From positions 104,891,006-104,955,005 of the forward strand of contig JAOWCC010000019.1 of the NCBI GenBank assembly GCA_030867875.1: a stretch of DNA of 64,000 nt, given 5' to 3'. Shown here piece by piece: positions 54,300 to 64,000 of the stretch (positions are counted from its first letter, which is position 1; each line of letters opens with the position of its first letter). Source of the stretch: Actinernus sp. WN-2022 (taxonomy: Eukaryota; Cnidaria; Anthozoa; Actiniaria; Actinernidae). The position numbers and the translations under genes are program-made. A model generated the notes under the pieces. That model worked only from the letters and a program-made list of their open reading frames with translations, did not search any database and was not told the origin of the DNA.

Positions 54300-57200
54300 G
54301 ACCGTGGCTCAGTCAGTGCACACAGATTGCATCGTATGAATGTCAGAGCGGCACAACGTATAACGGGTTATTTTCTGATCCAACATATACTTAGAATCAC
54401 GTAGCAACAGCTGAATCGCACTATCAGACGCTAATAGGCTGAGAGGAAATTCAGAGTGGAATCACCATTGTAGGCTACGCGTGCTTCGCGACTCGATCGA
54501 TATCGGTGTTCTGGTTTAGTTTTCCTTGGAATTACCTCGTCAGGCATGTGATTATCCTATATTATCAGTATGTTCTGGTATGTACAGCGCAAGTAAAGCC
54601 GGAACGAGCCAATCACGAACTGGAGTAATTCGAAATTGATTTTACTTGAACCAGCCACGAGGAAAATATAACGCAATCGTGGATAACTCTCGTGAAAATG
54701 AATATTGATTAGGTGACAAAACAAACAATGTTTGGTTTTAGTTTACAAATTGATTGGCTGATAATTACAAATCATTTGTCACAGCCAATAGAAAAGCTAA
54801 GCAAACGCGAAACCAAAGCAATCACTTATTACAGTCGACACTCGATCGAACACCGTAATGAAATCAAATCATCCTGTACACCCTGGGCACAGAGATTTTC
54901 GTATTTCTTCGCTGTGGTTTAACTTATTATATATGTGCTTATATTGGGCATTCGTAATTAGCGCCTCATTAATTGCGCCTTCCCTAAGGAATTGATAGCG
55001 TCTGTATATAAACTTGTTTACTCGTTTTGCTCTTCACTTGACGCAACCAGTTTTCGCAGCTTATTTTCCGAGAGCTTATTTTTCCCGTTGTGTTGTAAGT
55101 ACGGATCTTATGCTTCTTCGCTTTTTCCACATTAATGTTTCCTTGCTCAATAACTAGCACAATTATACAACGTTTTATTAGGCTTGTCTCCAATGAACAT
55201 AACTGGTTGGCGCCTCTTTTTTTTCGTGCTGTTTGATGGAGAATATACAACATAAACGTTTGCTGTGCGGCGGAGCGCAGCGACAGAGCAAAGAAATGGC
55301 TAAAACCACAGACGAAAATCTTCAACTTCTGGTTTTATTGGATCAGTCTTAGCCACTGACTTCTACATCTACTATTATTACTAACTACTAACTATATTTT
55401 ACAGCACCTTTTGGCTTTCTTTTACATATGTGGAAGGACCAGGCAGTATGCTCGCAGGAGTCTACAGCTTGTGTAACTTTTAAGGAGCTACCTGTTTACA
55501 TTTTCGTAAATTAATACCAAATAATGCTACATCGTTTTTATGTTTTGGTGCCGGGAGTAAAGGTAACGTGGGTACTCACGCTGGGGAGATACTACCTGTT
55601 ACTGAAACGGCCAAGGCTACAAACATGATGTCGAGGCTACAAGCCTAAATGTCAATCATTCATTTGCATAACTAATCACGAGATTCCCAACTTTTTCACA
55701 TTTTGTTGTGGATAGATCAGTCTCCATGATTGTGCCTGAGGACTCAAGGTTTCCCGAAATCGGTCCACTTAATCACGAAAGCTCATTGAAATGCTCAAAA
55801 TCAACTGTGTAGCCAAAAGTGTAAACTAAGCACAACCTAAGTAAGTATTAGTCAGCAAGTGTTTTCTAGTCCCAAAGGTTGCTCATTTTGAGACACAACT
55901 AAGCACTTGAAGACTGTCTACAATCGATTAATATATATGATATTCGTAGTAAAATTTAGAATATGACTTCAATGACAAAAATAGTAGAAACTATAAAGAT
56001 TATGTGATTACGGGCGCCTAACAATTTACCTCTGAGCAGGGATTTTAAAAAATGTGCCAAACTCTTGCTACCGCATGCCCAAAACTACAATGTTAGTTTA
56101 TCTACCCCTGAAGTCAAACACTGGTCTCTTAGCTTGTGATTATTGCTCATCGCAAAGACGTGCCGTTGAACACACCACCCCTTGTTGAACGTTTTGGTTT
56201 TGATACTGGAAGTAAAACCTCGGTTGGTATCCACTAAAAGTAGTGCGTGTCATAAATTCACATGTTGAATAACTGACTGCACTTTTGGAACCGTAACAAA
56301 TGAAGATGAGACGTGTTTCTGTTTTTATTTTCTGTCTAACATGTCAAAGACGGTTCCTAAATCAGTTATGCGCAGTTTTGCTGCTAAACTTATCTTCTCT
56401 TCCTTTGCGTGCCTTGGAAGTGAAGAGTGATTTTAAAAGGTTAACAACCATTACAGGAAAAGCATCGGATGAACAAGTTTTGATTCGAGCTACAAACATC
56501 TGTACAAATGGTTTAATCTTCTAGCCTTTTTAACTGTTTTTTTGGTCTACAATTTGAATTTTTAAAATCAGCTATTTTATCCTGTATAACATGTTTATCT
56601 TGATCAGCATTTTCTATATACTAATATTATATAATTGTAACTGGTACATTATCAGCTTTCTATATTTAGCGTGGTAGGGTCAGCCACCCGTTTGTTGGAC
56701 TTCGAAAGTGCATTATGTTTTCTTAATGTTCAAATTTCGTGCATTGTACAAAATCCAAGCATGCGATTGACTAATGAGCGTGCATTATTGGTGACCACAG
56801 CACTCGACCCAGACCCTCTCTTACCTAGGGAAAGGGAGACCTAGTCCTTCGCTTAGTTACGTGTTTGGACGGCTTGGAAAACCTCATCGCATATTAAACA
56901 GTGAAAATGCAGACAATTACTAGAAAGGTAACGGCAGGATTGAACTCTGTTGCCTGTGTGACAGAAGATATATATTTTGAGGCGAACATTTGCATAATCG
57001 CTCGTTGGAAATGGCTGATTTGCGAGTGCTGGAAGTACAACTTTACAAGTCAACATGTGTCCGAGTGAAAAAAGGTTTCTACAACACTCTAGTTGTCCTA
57101 CTTAAGAAATGGATTGTATTTCCGAGACCTTACTCTGTCAATAAGAGGAGAAAATTAAGCGAGAATTCAGTGGATGGTTCGAAAACCCAGGATATTTGAT

Positions 57201-57510
57201 TTGGAAAATGTTTGCATCGGAGCCGAGCACATGGCCGGTGGCCGGTTTCGAGTCAAGATTTCAATTCACTGCCCCACTGGAATCTGCAGGTTAGTTATTT
57301 TCGTTATTTTTCGTTCATCGTACAGTCAGCGCGTGCCTGTATTTGTCGATAAAGAACTCACAAGCAGTCTCTAAACCTTACATAGAATAAAATTATATCT
57401 ACGTGGTTCTCCTGCTCGTGCGTGCATATACATTTTAGCCAATGCAATTCTGCGTTGTTATGATGCTTCCGTACTGAATCCTTTCATCCATACTCGGTTT
57501 TTAACTTTAC
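54300..57510. other. Long stretch without recognised gene
   Basis: Contains only short frames on both strands, none with recognisable family motifs. No inverted repeat or tandem array was clear by eye. Probably intergenic, downstream of the membrane protein gene that ends at 57518. Confidence 0.5.
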
Positions 57511-57517
57511 GCTAAAC

Positions 57518-57855
57518 CTACAATTCAACTGGTCTATACTCGTTGTTTGTCTCAGTACGATTCTTCTTCCGTCTAAAGAACTTCAAAGATCCGAACTTCC
57601 AGGACTCCTTTTCCTTCCTCTCTGATTTTACTATTTTGAGAGATGTGACATTGCTTTCCTTTATACCACCTTTCACGGTGGGCAAACCAATACGGCCCAC
57701 CCCGAGGTCTTGCCTCAGGCCTTTCCCTGCCAAGCCCGTCATGTTATGACGAATGTCATTCACAGACAGTAGCATCGTCAGGCAGCACGACATCGACCAA
57801 ACGGGATTCTGTCTCCAAATGACAAAGTTGTGGATCAGCACTGCTAGGTATTGAG
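57518..57855 (-). CDS. Membrane protein last exon
   Basis: After TTCTTGCAG. Encodes AQYLAVLIHNFVIWRQNPVW, completing the last hydrophobic segment, then a basic cytoplasmic tail ending YRPVEL. Confidence 0.83.
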
Positions 57856-60800
57856 CTGCAAGAAAGAACGATTTGCATTAGAAGGATTTGTTCAATTCAA
57901 TCGGCCAAGAGGAACATCATATATCGAAGATTTTTGACCGATATATTCACTTCGCGGCGCAATTTAAAAATTAGTTTTCGGGCAACAAAATATTTCACGC
58001 TTGCAAGTTTTGACACCAGTCCTCGTGCGTCGAGAAAAGACGCAGACAAACGCGCGTTTGTTCTTTTTACAGAAAGTAACATCATTTCTCGATGTGACTA
58101 ATAAAAGTCAAATGCACGAGGTTGTAACCTTTATTTCGTTGTGCTTCTTTTAGAAATGTATACAAATACTGTCTTAGGAACTGTGTTTCTCGTTTTTTAC
58201 TTACCCACAACAAGCACTATAATGATGACGTTTCCTCCAACCACGAGGATATCAACGAACAAGCTATCTACGTTCTTGTCAACGTGGGAAGGGACCGCTT
58301 CTTTGGGTATCTTGAGGATCACTCCTATCCCGAGGTTGATGAATGTGACGAGTAGAGATGTAAACATCAGACGAGCTTCAAAATGATCCTTTACTGGCTT
58401 ACGGTGCGCATACCAGGCGAGAAATAGTCCGCTGACAATCGAAGCAAGACCAATGTAGGCGCGGCTTCCTTCACTAATCAAAAGGACACCAGTCGTCAGG
58501 ATGAGTTTGCGCACTATCTCCACTAGTTCCCAGTACCAGGCGTCGTCTTTGTAATTCTCATACAGGAAGCTCATCCCGGTGATCACTTCCGGTTCCTTAG
58601 GTTTCATTTTCATATTCTCCTCATTCTCATAATATGTCAACGAGGACGCTTTCCAGGGCTCAGAGAATTCAGTGTCGACATTGATGTCATTGCCATGCAT
58701 TTCGTCAGAGCCACGTCCTTTCAACATCTGTTGGTTAAACTCATTCTCTTTATCTTTATTTTCATTGGTAGCTTCCTTCTTTCGATATCTCTTTAAGATG
58801 ATAAATGCCAGGCATGGAAGAAGAGCAATGTAGAAGAGAAAAGAAAACGCAATGGTTTTGTACTTCTTGTATTCCGACCCGTCACATCGGAGGCTGAGGT
58901 CAACTCTTAAATACTTGGTGCAGGCTTTCTTCTCTGAGCACAGGTCACGGCAGGCGAGAGGGAGGATGCGCACGATGGCTGAACACGTGCTGGGATAGGT
59001 TATGAACAGGAAGAGGAACACATTACGGTAGAGGTACACCTTGGTCATTGACAGTGTCTCTTCGATATCATTGTCATTGCTGTCTGAACCTTTTTGCCTT
59101 CTTAGGATAAACTGTCTCAGGAAGTAAAACATCACCGCCATTGACGCCACGGATACATTAGTTACAATCAAAGCAATCATTGAACTGTAAGCATTAATTT
59201 TCAATGATGAGAACAAGCAATGTAGTGGGGCGACTTGCAGCACGTTGAGCTGGATTATTTGTGCATAGTCACTGATTGCAGACAAAGCACGTGGCCACTT
59301 TATGAATGTAAAAGCATCCACAATTCCAGATGTGACTTGATAGAATCCGATGACAATTTTTAAGCGTGCAAGGAAAACATCGATCATCGAACGACGAGTG
59401 TTGTGTTTTTCGTTTTCCCTCTTTCCGCTCCAAATTAAAAACGCTACAAGAAGACCTGCGATAGCTGCAATTTGCCCAACGACCCATGCCTGTGATGGAC
59501 AAAGGTTACAAGACAACGCCCATTTATAGTACCCAGGAATACACTGCTCACATAGGTTGCCTTTGTATCCATGAGCACACTTGGTACCCAGTCCTCCCAG
59601 ACAGGATTTGGCGCGGGAACATTCATAGGTCATTACTGGGATAGAATCGTTGAAATATGACGAGTTTCTGTCATAGGAATTGTTCTTGATTCGTAGATTC
59701 TCTACAAAAGTCTTGTATTGGAGAAAACTTGAGTTTGATTCCCAGTACCAAAAGAAGCCAGGCTTTGCCGAGATTGAATCATTGATGCACTGGAGACCAG
59801 TCTGTGGACATTTATAACAAGGACCAAAGCGATTCGTGCGATGGAACCCATCCAAACACTTACATGCTCTGTACCCTGCGTGTTGATTTGTTTGAGTTCC
59901 TGTTGAAGAAAGTTAATACCGATTATGTTAAATCAAGCATTTACCTAGGGTATTTTTCTAAATATTAAAGATCAAAATACTTACTGTGCGACTATTGTAA
60001 CCGGGGCTACTTAGATTACGAAAACTAATCACATTGCAGAACGAAAATAAAGCATTCCAGCTTCCGGTTATTTGAACAAATCACCCCAGTGTCGAGTACA
60101 ATACAGTTATTGCATTTCATCTTGCTAGAGTTCGATCTTTTAAATGAAGAAAATCGCGTGGATGTGTCAGGATTGGAATGCTTTCTTTCGTTCTGCAATG
60201 TGATTTGTTCTCGTTGTTCATTTGATTTGATTTGAGACATTCGGATCAGAGCCTAATCAGAGCCTGATCACAGGAGTACAAATAATAGGACTCTAGGTCC
60301 CTTCTAGGCCTGCCTCCGTCAGTGGACCTACGATTTTTCGTCGTTATCCGAGAAGACGTGAAGGTCTAATCATTTGTAGTTGTTTCACAAAGGTAGCACC
60401 TTCTTCTCAGTTATTTTAAGACCCTGAGTGTTGAGCCGGCCGGTGACCTCCCCGGCTGCACAATTGACCGGAGCTCAACCACTGAGCTCAACCATTGAGC
60501 TAACCTGGAGGCGTGGCTCCTGTTACAGTAGTCGCCTAATCTCTTTGACTTAAACCATTGCAACAACACATTCAACCAGAAGAGGAAATGAAGATGTAGT
60601 CTTATTCCTCGTATTTTTGTTTTTAACACTTTGCACCATCGTGACAAGAAAATACCTCCACAGCGTTTGTACTAAAACATTACATGTTGAACAATGTGTG
60701 TTGCTGTAATCTGCCAAACCGCAGCTGTAATATCAATGTGGTGCTGTTTAAGTTTACTGATCAGTGCTCTAACCTGGGGGACACACAAGACAGTCTCTGT

Positions 60801-60893
60801 GTTTCTTCCCCGGTGCCTTTTCTACGTATGTTCCTGGATTACACTGCATACACTGGTCTGCCACGTAAGCCACCGTATCTGAGTAAAATCCTC
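57518..60893 (-). CDS. Cysteine-repeat multipass membrane protein, last three exons
   Basis: Exons 60893-60774, 59899-58205 and 57855-57518 on the minus strand; junction phases agree (all split after the first codon base), giving 716 residues and a stop. Visible residues 1-90 hold ephrin-receptor-like GCC2/GCC3 cysteine repeats (GFYSDTV...CMQCNPGTYVEKAPG...CLVCPPG, then CKCLDGFHRTNRFGPCYKCP), followed by an EGF-like end KCAHGYKGNLCEQCIPGYY. About nine hydrophobic segments follow, the first near 177-198, others near 220, 280, 332, 388 and four more after an acidic cytoplasmic loop rich in Glu and Asn. The tail is basic (RRKKNRTE). The layout resembles the extracellular-cysteine-repeat, TRP-like membrane proteins common in cnidarians; ligand and function are unknown. 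More 5' exons must lie upstream, beyond what could be recognised. Confidence 0.82.
58205..59899 (-). CDS. Membrane protein main exon
   Basis: Between TTCAACAG and GTAAGT, 564 full codons without a stop. Carries the EGF-like end and eight to nine membrane segments, including LVEIVRKLILTTGVLL and LASIVSGLFLAWYAHRKP. Confidence 0.9.
60420..60520 (-). mobile_element. tRNA-like SINE remnant with doubled D-arm
   Basis: The minus strand reads GGTTAGCTCAATGGTTGAGC then TCAGTGGTTGAGC; the duplicated AGCTCA-GGTTGAGC resembles a tRNA D-arm. Lies in the membrane protein intron. Confidence 0.45.
60774..60893 (-). CDS. Membrane protein exon with GCC2/GCC3 repeat
   Basis: Between TTTTCTTCAG and GTTAGA. 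Encodes one cysteine repeat (C..C......C..C spacing). The class of both junctions suits exon shuffling of repeat units. Confidence 0.82.
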
Positions 60894-60959
60894 CTGAAGA
60901 AAAGGCATATTTTTAGTAGAATGCCTATAAATTATACATCCTCTTGTAAGTAGGGTGGG

Positions 60960-61520
60960 TTAGCATTTGGTACCGATTCACTAAAAGTCAGACGAATGAC
61001 TTAAACTAGTGAGCATACTTCGAACTGGAGAGGTCTGGTTCATAGAGATTCATGAAGAGCACACGCCGCGGATACATACAAACCAAAAAGGACGGGACTA
61101 CTTATTTCCCCATCATTCGAACCGAACAATTAAGCGATATCTGTTTCTCCTTCTTTAACTAACTTCATTATTCATTTCAATAACCCAGGGGTACGCTATA
61201 GTTAGATAATGAGCCAGGGTCGAAACAACCCTCAAATCCACTGTTCGGCCCATTTTCTCATTTCCAATCGAAGCTTTCAAATTTATTAAACCTCAAACAT
61301 AACTTGTCGCAATCACGCTTTTGTTTCAATGCTTTGAAAGAAGAACGAGTTCATACTTTTCTCGTACATGCTTGGAGAAGGGATTTCCCTAATCACATCT
61401 GACATTTGTTCGTTTCTTCTGATCTGAACTAGAATGGTTACTCCGCTGAACCAAGCGCAGCCGCATATAAAAAACGAAATGCTTTTTCCTTGAACTGTTT
61501 TCTCTGTACGTTTTTCCAAG
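60960..61520. other. Stretch without recognised feature
   Basis: Upstream of the visible membrane protein exons. No further cysteine-repeat exon was found by eye. Confidence 0.4.
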
Positions 61521-61526
61521 AAGCAT

Positions 61527-61795
61527 TTAAAGTGCCTATCACCCTTTTGCAATTTGAATAGCTTATGAAACTCCGAAAAGTTTTGAGTACTTCTGTGAAG
61601 AAAGTTTTGGTTTAAAGTGAATACTTTATGTTCTACGCTTGTTTGAAATCGTGTAAATGTGACCTTTCCTGACCCATGACCGCGTAAGTAAAAGCTTGGG
61701 TCGAAACCTGGGTAGACGTCATCTCATTAATGCATTATTCTCCATGGCGCGTTTTTATCACGACAACATCGATGCATAGAAAATATACACAGTTC
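61527..61795 (+). mobile_element. Truncated copy of the 16.6 kb palindromic TTAA MITE
   Basis: TTAA at 61527-61530, then AGTGCCTATCACCCTTTTGC, TTTTGAGTACTTCTG, ACCTTTCCTGACCCATGACC and TTAATGCATTATTCTCCATG, all in the order of the left arm at 16642-16890. The right arm is absent. Confidence 0.85.
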
Positions 61796-61846
61796 TCTAT
61801 TTTGAGGTTCTGTCAGGTCCTTTGACCCATACAGAAAAGCGTTTAC

Positions 61847-62350
61847 TTAGTTGATCAGACCAATAGGGCCATCTATCCACAGGCAGCCCAAGCTAATGAT
61901 TTGTACAAGGAATGTATGCCATCTATCATGATAATTATGTGCAGCTGAAGAAAGCAAGGAAAGTCGTTGAGTAGCAAAACGGAGACAATGGAGAAAATGT
62001 TTTACATTTTCCGGCAAGTAGAAGCCACAATCGCATATTGGGGATGGCTTACAATTCCTTCTGAAAATTGTAGTTGAGAGCAGAGTTTCCAATTAAGGCG
62101 TAACCGAGTGTGTAAGACCGATCGAGGAGTATCGGTTCAGTGAAAAACTAAAAGTCTTATTATAACCCTGAGATATGCCAAAATGAATTTTGAGAGATTT
62201 AGAGACGAGTTCTCTCTCATATCGTTTGTAAGATCGTTCCACAGTTTTGTGGTGGAGGGAAAACAGACTTTGAAATCGTTTTGTCTTCGTGGTAAATTGA
62301 GACAAATTATTGGCAGATCTTAATATCTTGATATATATTAGTAACTGCAC
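61847..62350 (-). mobile_element. LINE ORF2 C-terminal fragment, frameshifted
   Basis: The minus strand reads KRFQSLFSLHHKTVERSYKR and, in another frame, LLSTTIFRRNCKPSPICDCG then FYLPENVKHFLHCLRFATQR. The CxCG...H.L..C motif is the zinc-knuckle-like end of some non-LTR ORF2 proteins. Confidence 0.72.
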
Positions 62351-62439
62351 TATTCTCTAATGGTCTCACTCAGTATACATATATACCCTGGCCAGCTTTA
62401 AGTTTCTTAAATTCACAGGAAAACTGGACCTCTTTCATT

Positions 62440-62620
62440 GTATGGAAATCTTAATTCCAGACAATTTCCAGACAATTTCCATGACATGTCAATAATTAAT
62501 TTCCATAGTTTTGACAATTCCATGGTGTGGAACGTTAAATTTCCAAAGTTTTTGCCGTTTCCAACATTTTTCTATAATATTTCCAAGATATTTCCATACT
62601 ATGGAAGAGGTCCATTTGTA
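62440..62620. repeat. TTTCCA-rich degenerate repeats
   Basis: TTTCCA and its complement TGGAAA recur many times at irregular spacing (GACAATTTCCAGACAATTTC). A second cluster is at 63890-64000. Confidence 0.65.
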
Positions 62621-62734
62621 CAAGTGATTACACTGACTTTTAAATGAGATATACGTAAAAACTGATGTAAATGGTTTATTTACCCACGTGACACATAGGG
62701 GCTTCAGGTAGCTCGTTTAAACGCGCACGTGCAG

Positions 62735-62880
62735 ATCGAATTGGAATTTAGAAATATTGTTTTTTTACGGAGGGAAGAAAACCGGAGAACCCGGAGAAAA
62801 ACCCTCAAAACAAGGGAGAGAACCAACAACAAACTCAATTCACACGTGACTCCGCTTTCGAACCCGAACCACTGGCTTCC
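62735..62880 (-). mobile_element. SINE fragment, minus strand
   Basis: GGAGGGAAGAAAACCGGAGA, ACCCGGAGAAAAACCCTC and TTTCGAACCCGAACC match the family at 15205-15395 and 27659-27840. Confidence 0.75.
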
Positions 62881-63709
62881 ACGTATAAAATGTATGTGGA
62901 ATTGTCCCCTGTTCGTGCCCATAGGTTCTCAACCTATATGCATGCTTCGCAAGAACTCTATAATGGCTTACTCACATGTAGATGTTGACGCCTTCCAGAC
63001 TACGAAATGCTGCTGCATTGATCTTTTCCATTTTCGTGTTCATCAGATATCTGTTGACAATAAAATGCCGAGTAGACGTGAACATGCTATTTTGTTCGCA
63101 GACTTGGACATTGTACTCAGTTCTCTTCTATGATCGAGTACAATAATAGTACGATGGTATTATTAACAACTCAAATTCATTAGCCTTACTTCTACGACGC
63201 CGGATAGTAGATAGTAGATAGATAGTGTGTGGTGAAATGACTGGATCGTAATGTTTGATGTTTAATAATTTTAATTGTTTTAGCTGTCATTTTTCAGATG
63301 TAACGCACGCCCTCGTTGATTGTTTTAGGTTCACGTGACAGGTAACCACTCATTAAGTGCTTATTACTATATTGCTTTAAGTTATTTGAATAACTTAATG
63401 ATTTTATATGTTTTTTTAACAATGGTCGGGAGTGACGGGGATTGAGGCACGGTTAAAACGAGTTTTTTTTAAGATCGCTGTAACACGTCATACATGTTTT
63501 CCACTTTTCTACCTGTCTCCAGTCCACCACCGTCTCAATTCATTGGTTATTGAAGTGATCTATCAGAACGTTACTGTTTCCTGCAAAAGCAGGACTGTTA
63601 TCTTGTTTCTGTATGCAGCCGGAAATAAAGTGAAATTCAAGGGCTAGTTTAGTTTACTGAAACTTAAACTCGGTCGTAGTTGAAGTGTTGCATAAGACCC
63701 CATCCTTCC

Positions 63710-63895
63710 CTTATCTTACAATAAACATACCATGACACCTTACTGAGACAAGTGCTCTGTCTGTAGTACCAGTGATACACCATGTTACGTTATTATATTG
63801 ACTTACGCAGCTTACAATAAACACACCATGATACCTTAATGACATAATTGCCATCTCATGCTCTGTCTATAGTACCAGCTAGTATACACCATGTT
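63710..63895. repeat. Tandem duplication of about 110 bases
   Basis: CTTACAATAAACATACCATG...ACACCATGTT at 63714 recurs, diverged, as CTTACAATAAACACACCATG at 63812. Confidence 0.75.
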
Positions 63896-64000
63896 TTCCA
63901 AATTACGGAGAAACGATGGAAATTCAGAATATTTCCAATACCATGGAAAATACGAAAATGTTGGAAATACCAATTTGTCCATGGTTTTCAAAGGCATTTC
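63890..64000. repeat. TTTCCA-rich repeats, second cluster
   Basis: GATGGAAATTC, ATATTTCCAATACCATGGAA and GTTGGAAATACC; continues past the window end. Confidence 0.6.

Noticed and set aside
54984..55325. A 113-codon minus-strand frame
   Set aside because: No recognisable domain, low-complexity composition and no splice or context support.

Overview
The window looks like nuclear DNA of a metazoan, most likely an anthozoan cnidarian such as a stony coral. This is inferred from split genes with GT-AG introns, animal gene families (PHAF1, a phosphagen kinase), a multipass membrane protein with ephrin-receptor-like cysteine repeats, and a dense mixture of LINE tails, tRNA-derived SINEs, Harbinger elements and short inverted-repeat elements (MITEs). 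There are no operons, ribosome binding sites or CRISPR arrays.

Layout. 2.76-24.26 kb (+): eleven exons encoding the last 266 residues of PHAF1 (UPF0183/C16orf70 family). The N-terminal exons lie left of the window. All junction phases agree and the 801 coding bases stay open. Its introns hold a near-intact 4.3 kb Harbinger transposon (5.13-9.43 kb), a 93-bp minisatellite, LINE tails, several MITEs and a 2 kb 48-bp minisatellite. A 69-bp minisatellite lies upstream of the first visible exon. 28.6-34.1 kb (-): three exons of a membrane-anchored, mitochondrial-creatine-kinase-like phosphagen kinase in which several catalytic positions are replaced. Its last exons were not found. It is tail-to-tail with PHAF1. 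34.7-43 kb: LINE fragments, a nearly perfect 1 kb array of a 12-bp unit, and a LINE reverse transcriptase carrying an internal 15-bp repeat. 43-54.3 kb: mostly MITEs and dispersed repeats, plus one 138-codon orphan reading frame (47.8-48.2 kb, -). 54.3-57.5 kb: nothing recognised. 57.5-60.9 kb (-): the last three exons (716 residues) of a membrane protein with GCC2/GCC3-type cysteine repeats and about nine membrane spans. 61-64 kb: a broken LINE, a truncated MITE, a SINE and TTTCCA-rich sequence.

The three host genes show no evident shared pathway. The strongest theme of the window is repeat biology. Many non-autonomous elements are bounded by TTAA, as expected for piggyBac-type insertion. 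Several are nested or abut one another, and four unrelated minisatellites have unit lengths divisible by three, so they mimic long open frames. All product assignments come from reading the translated sequence and remembered family features. No database search was run.
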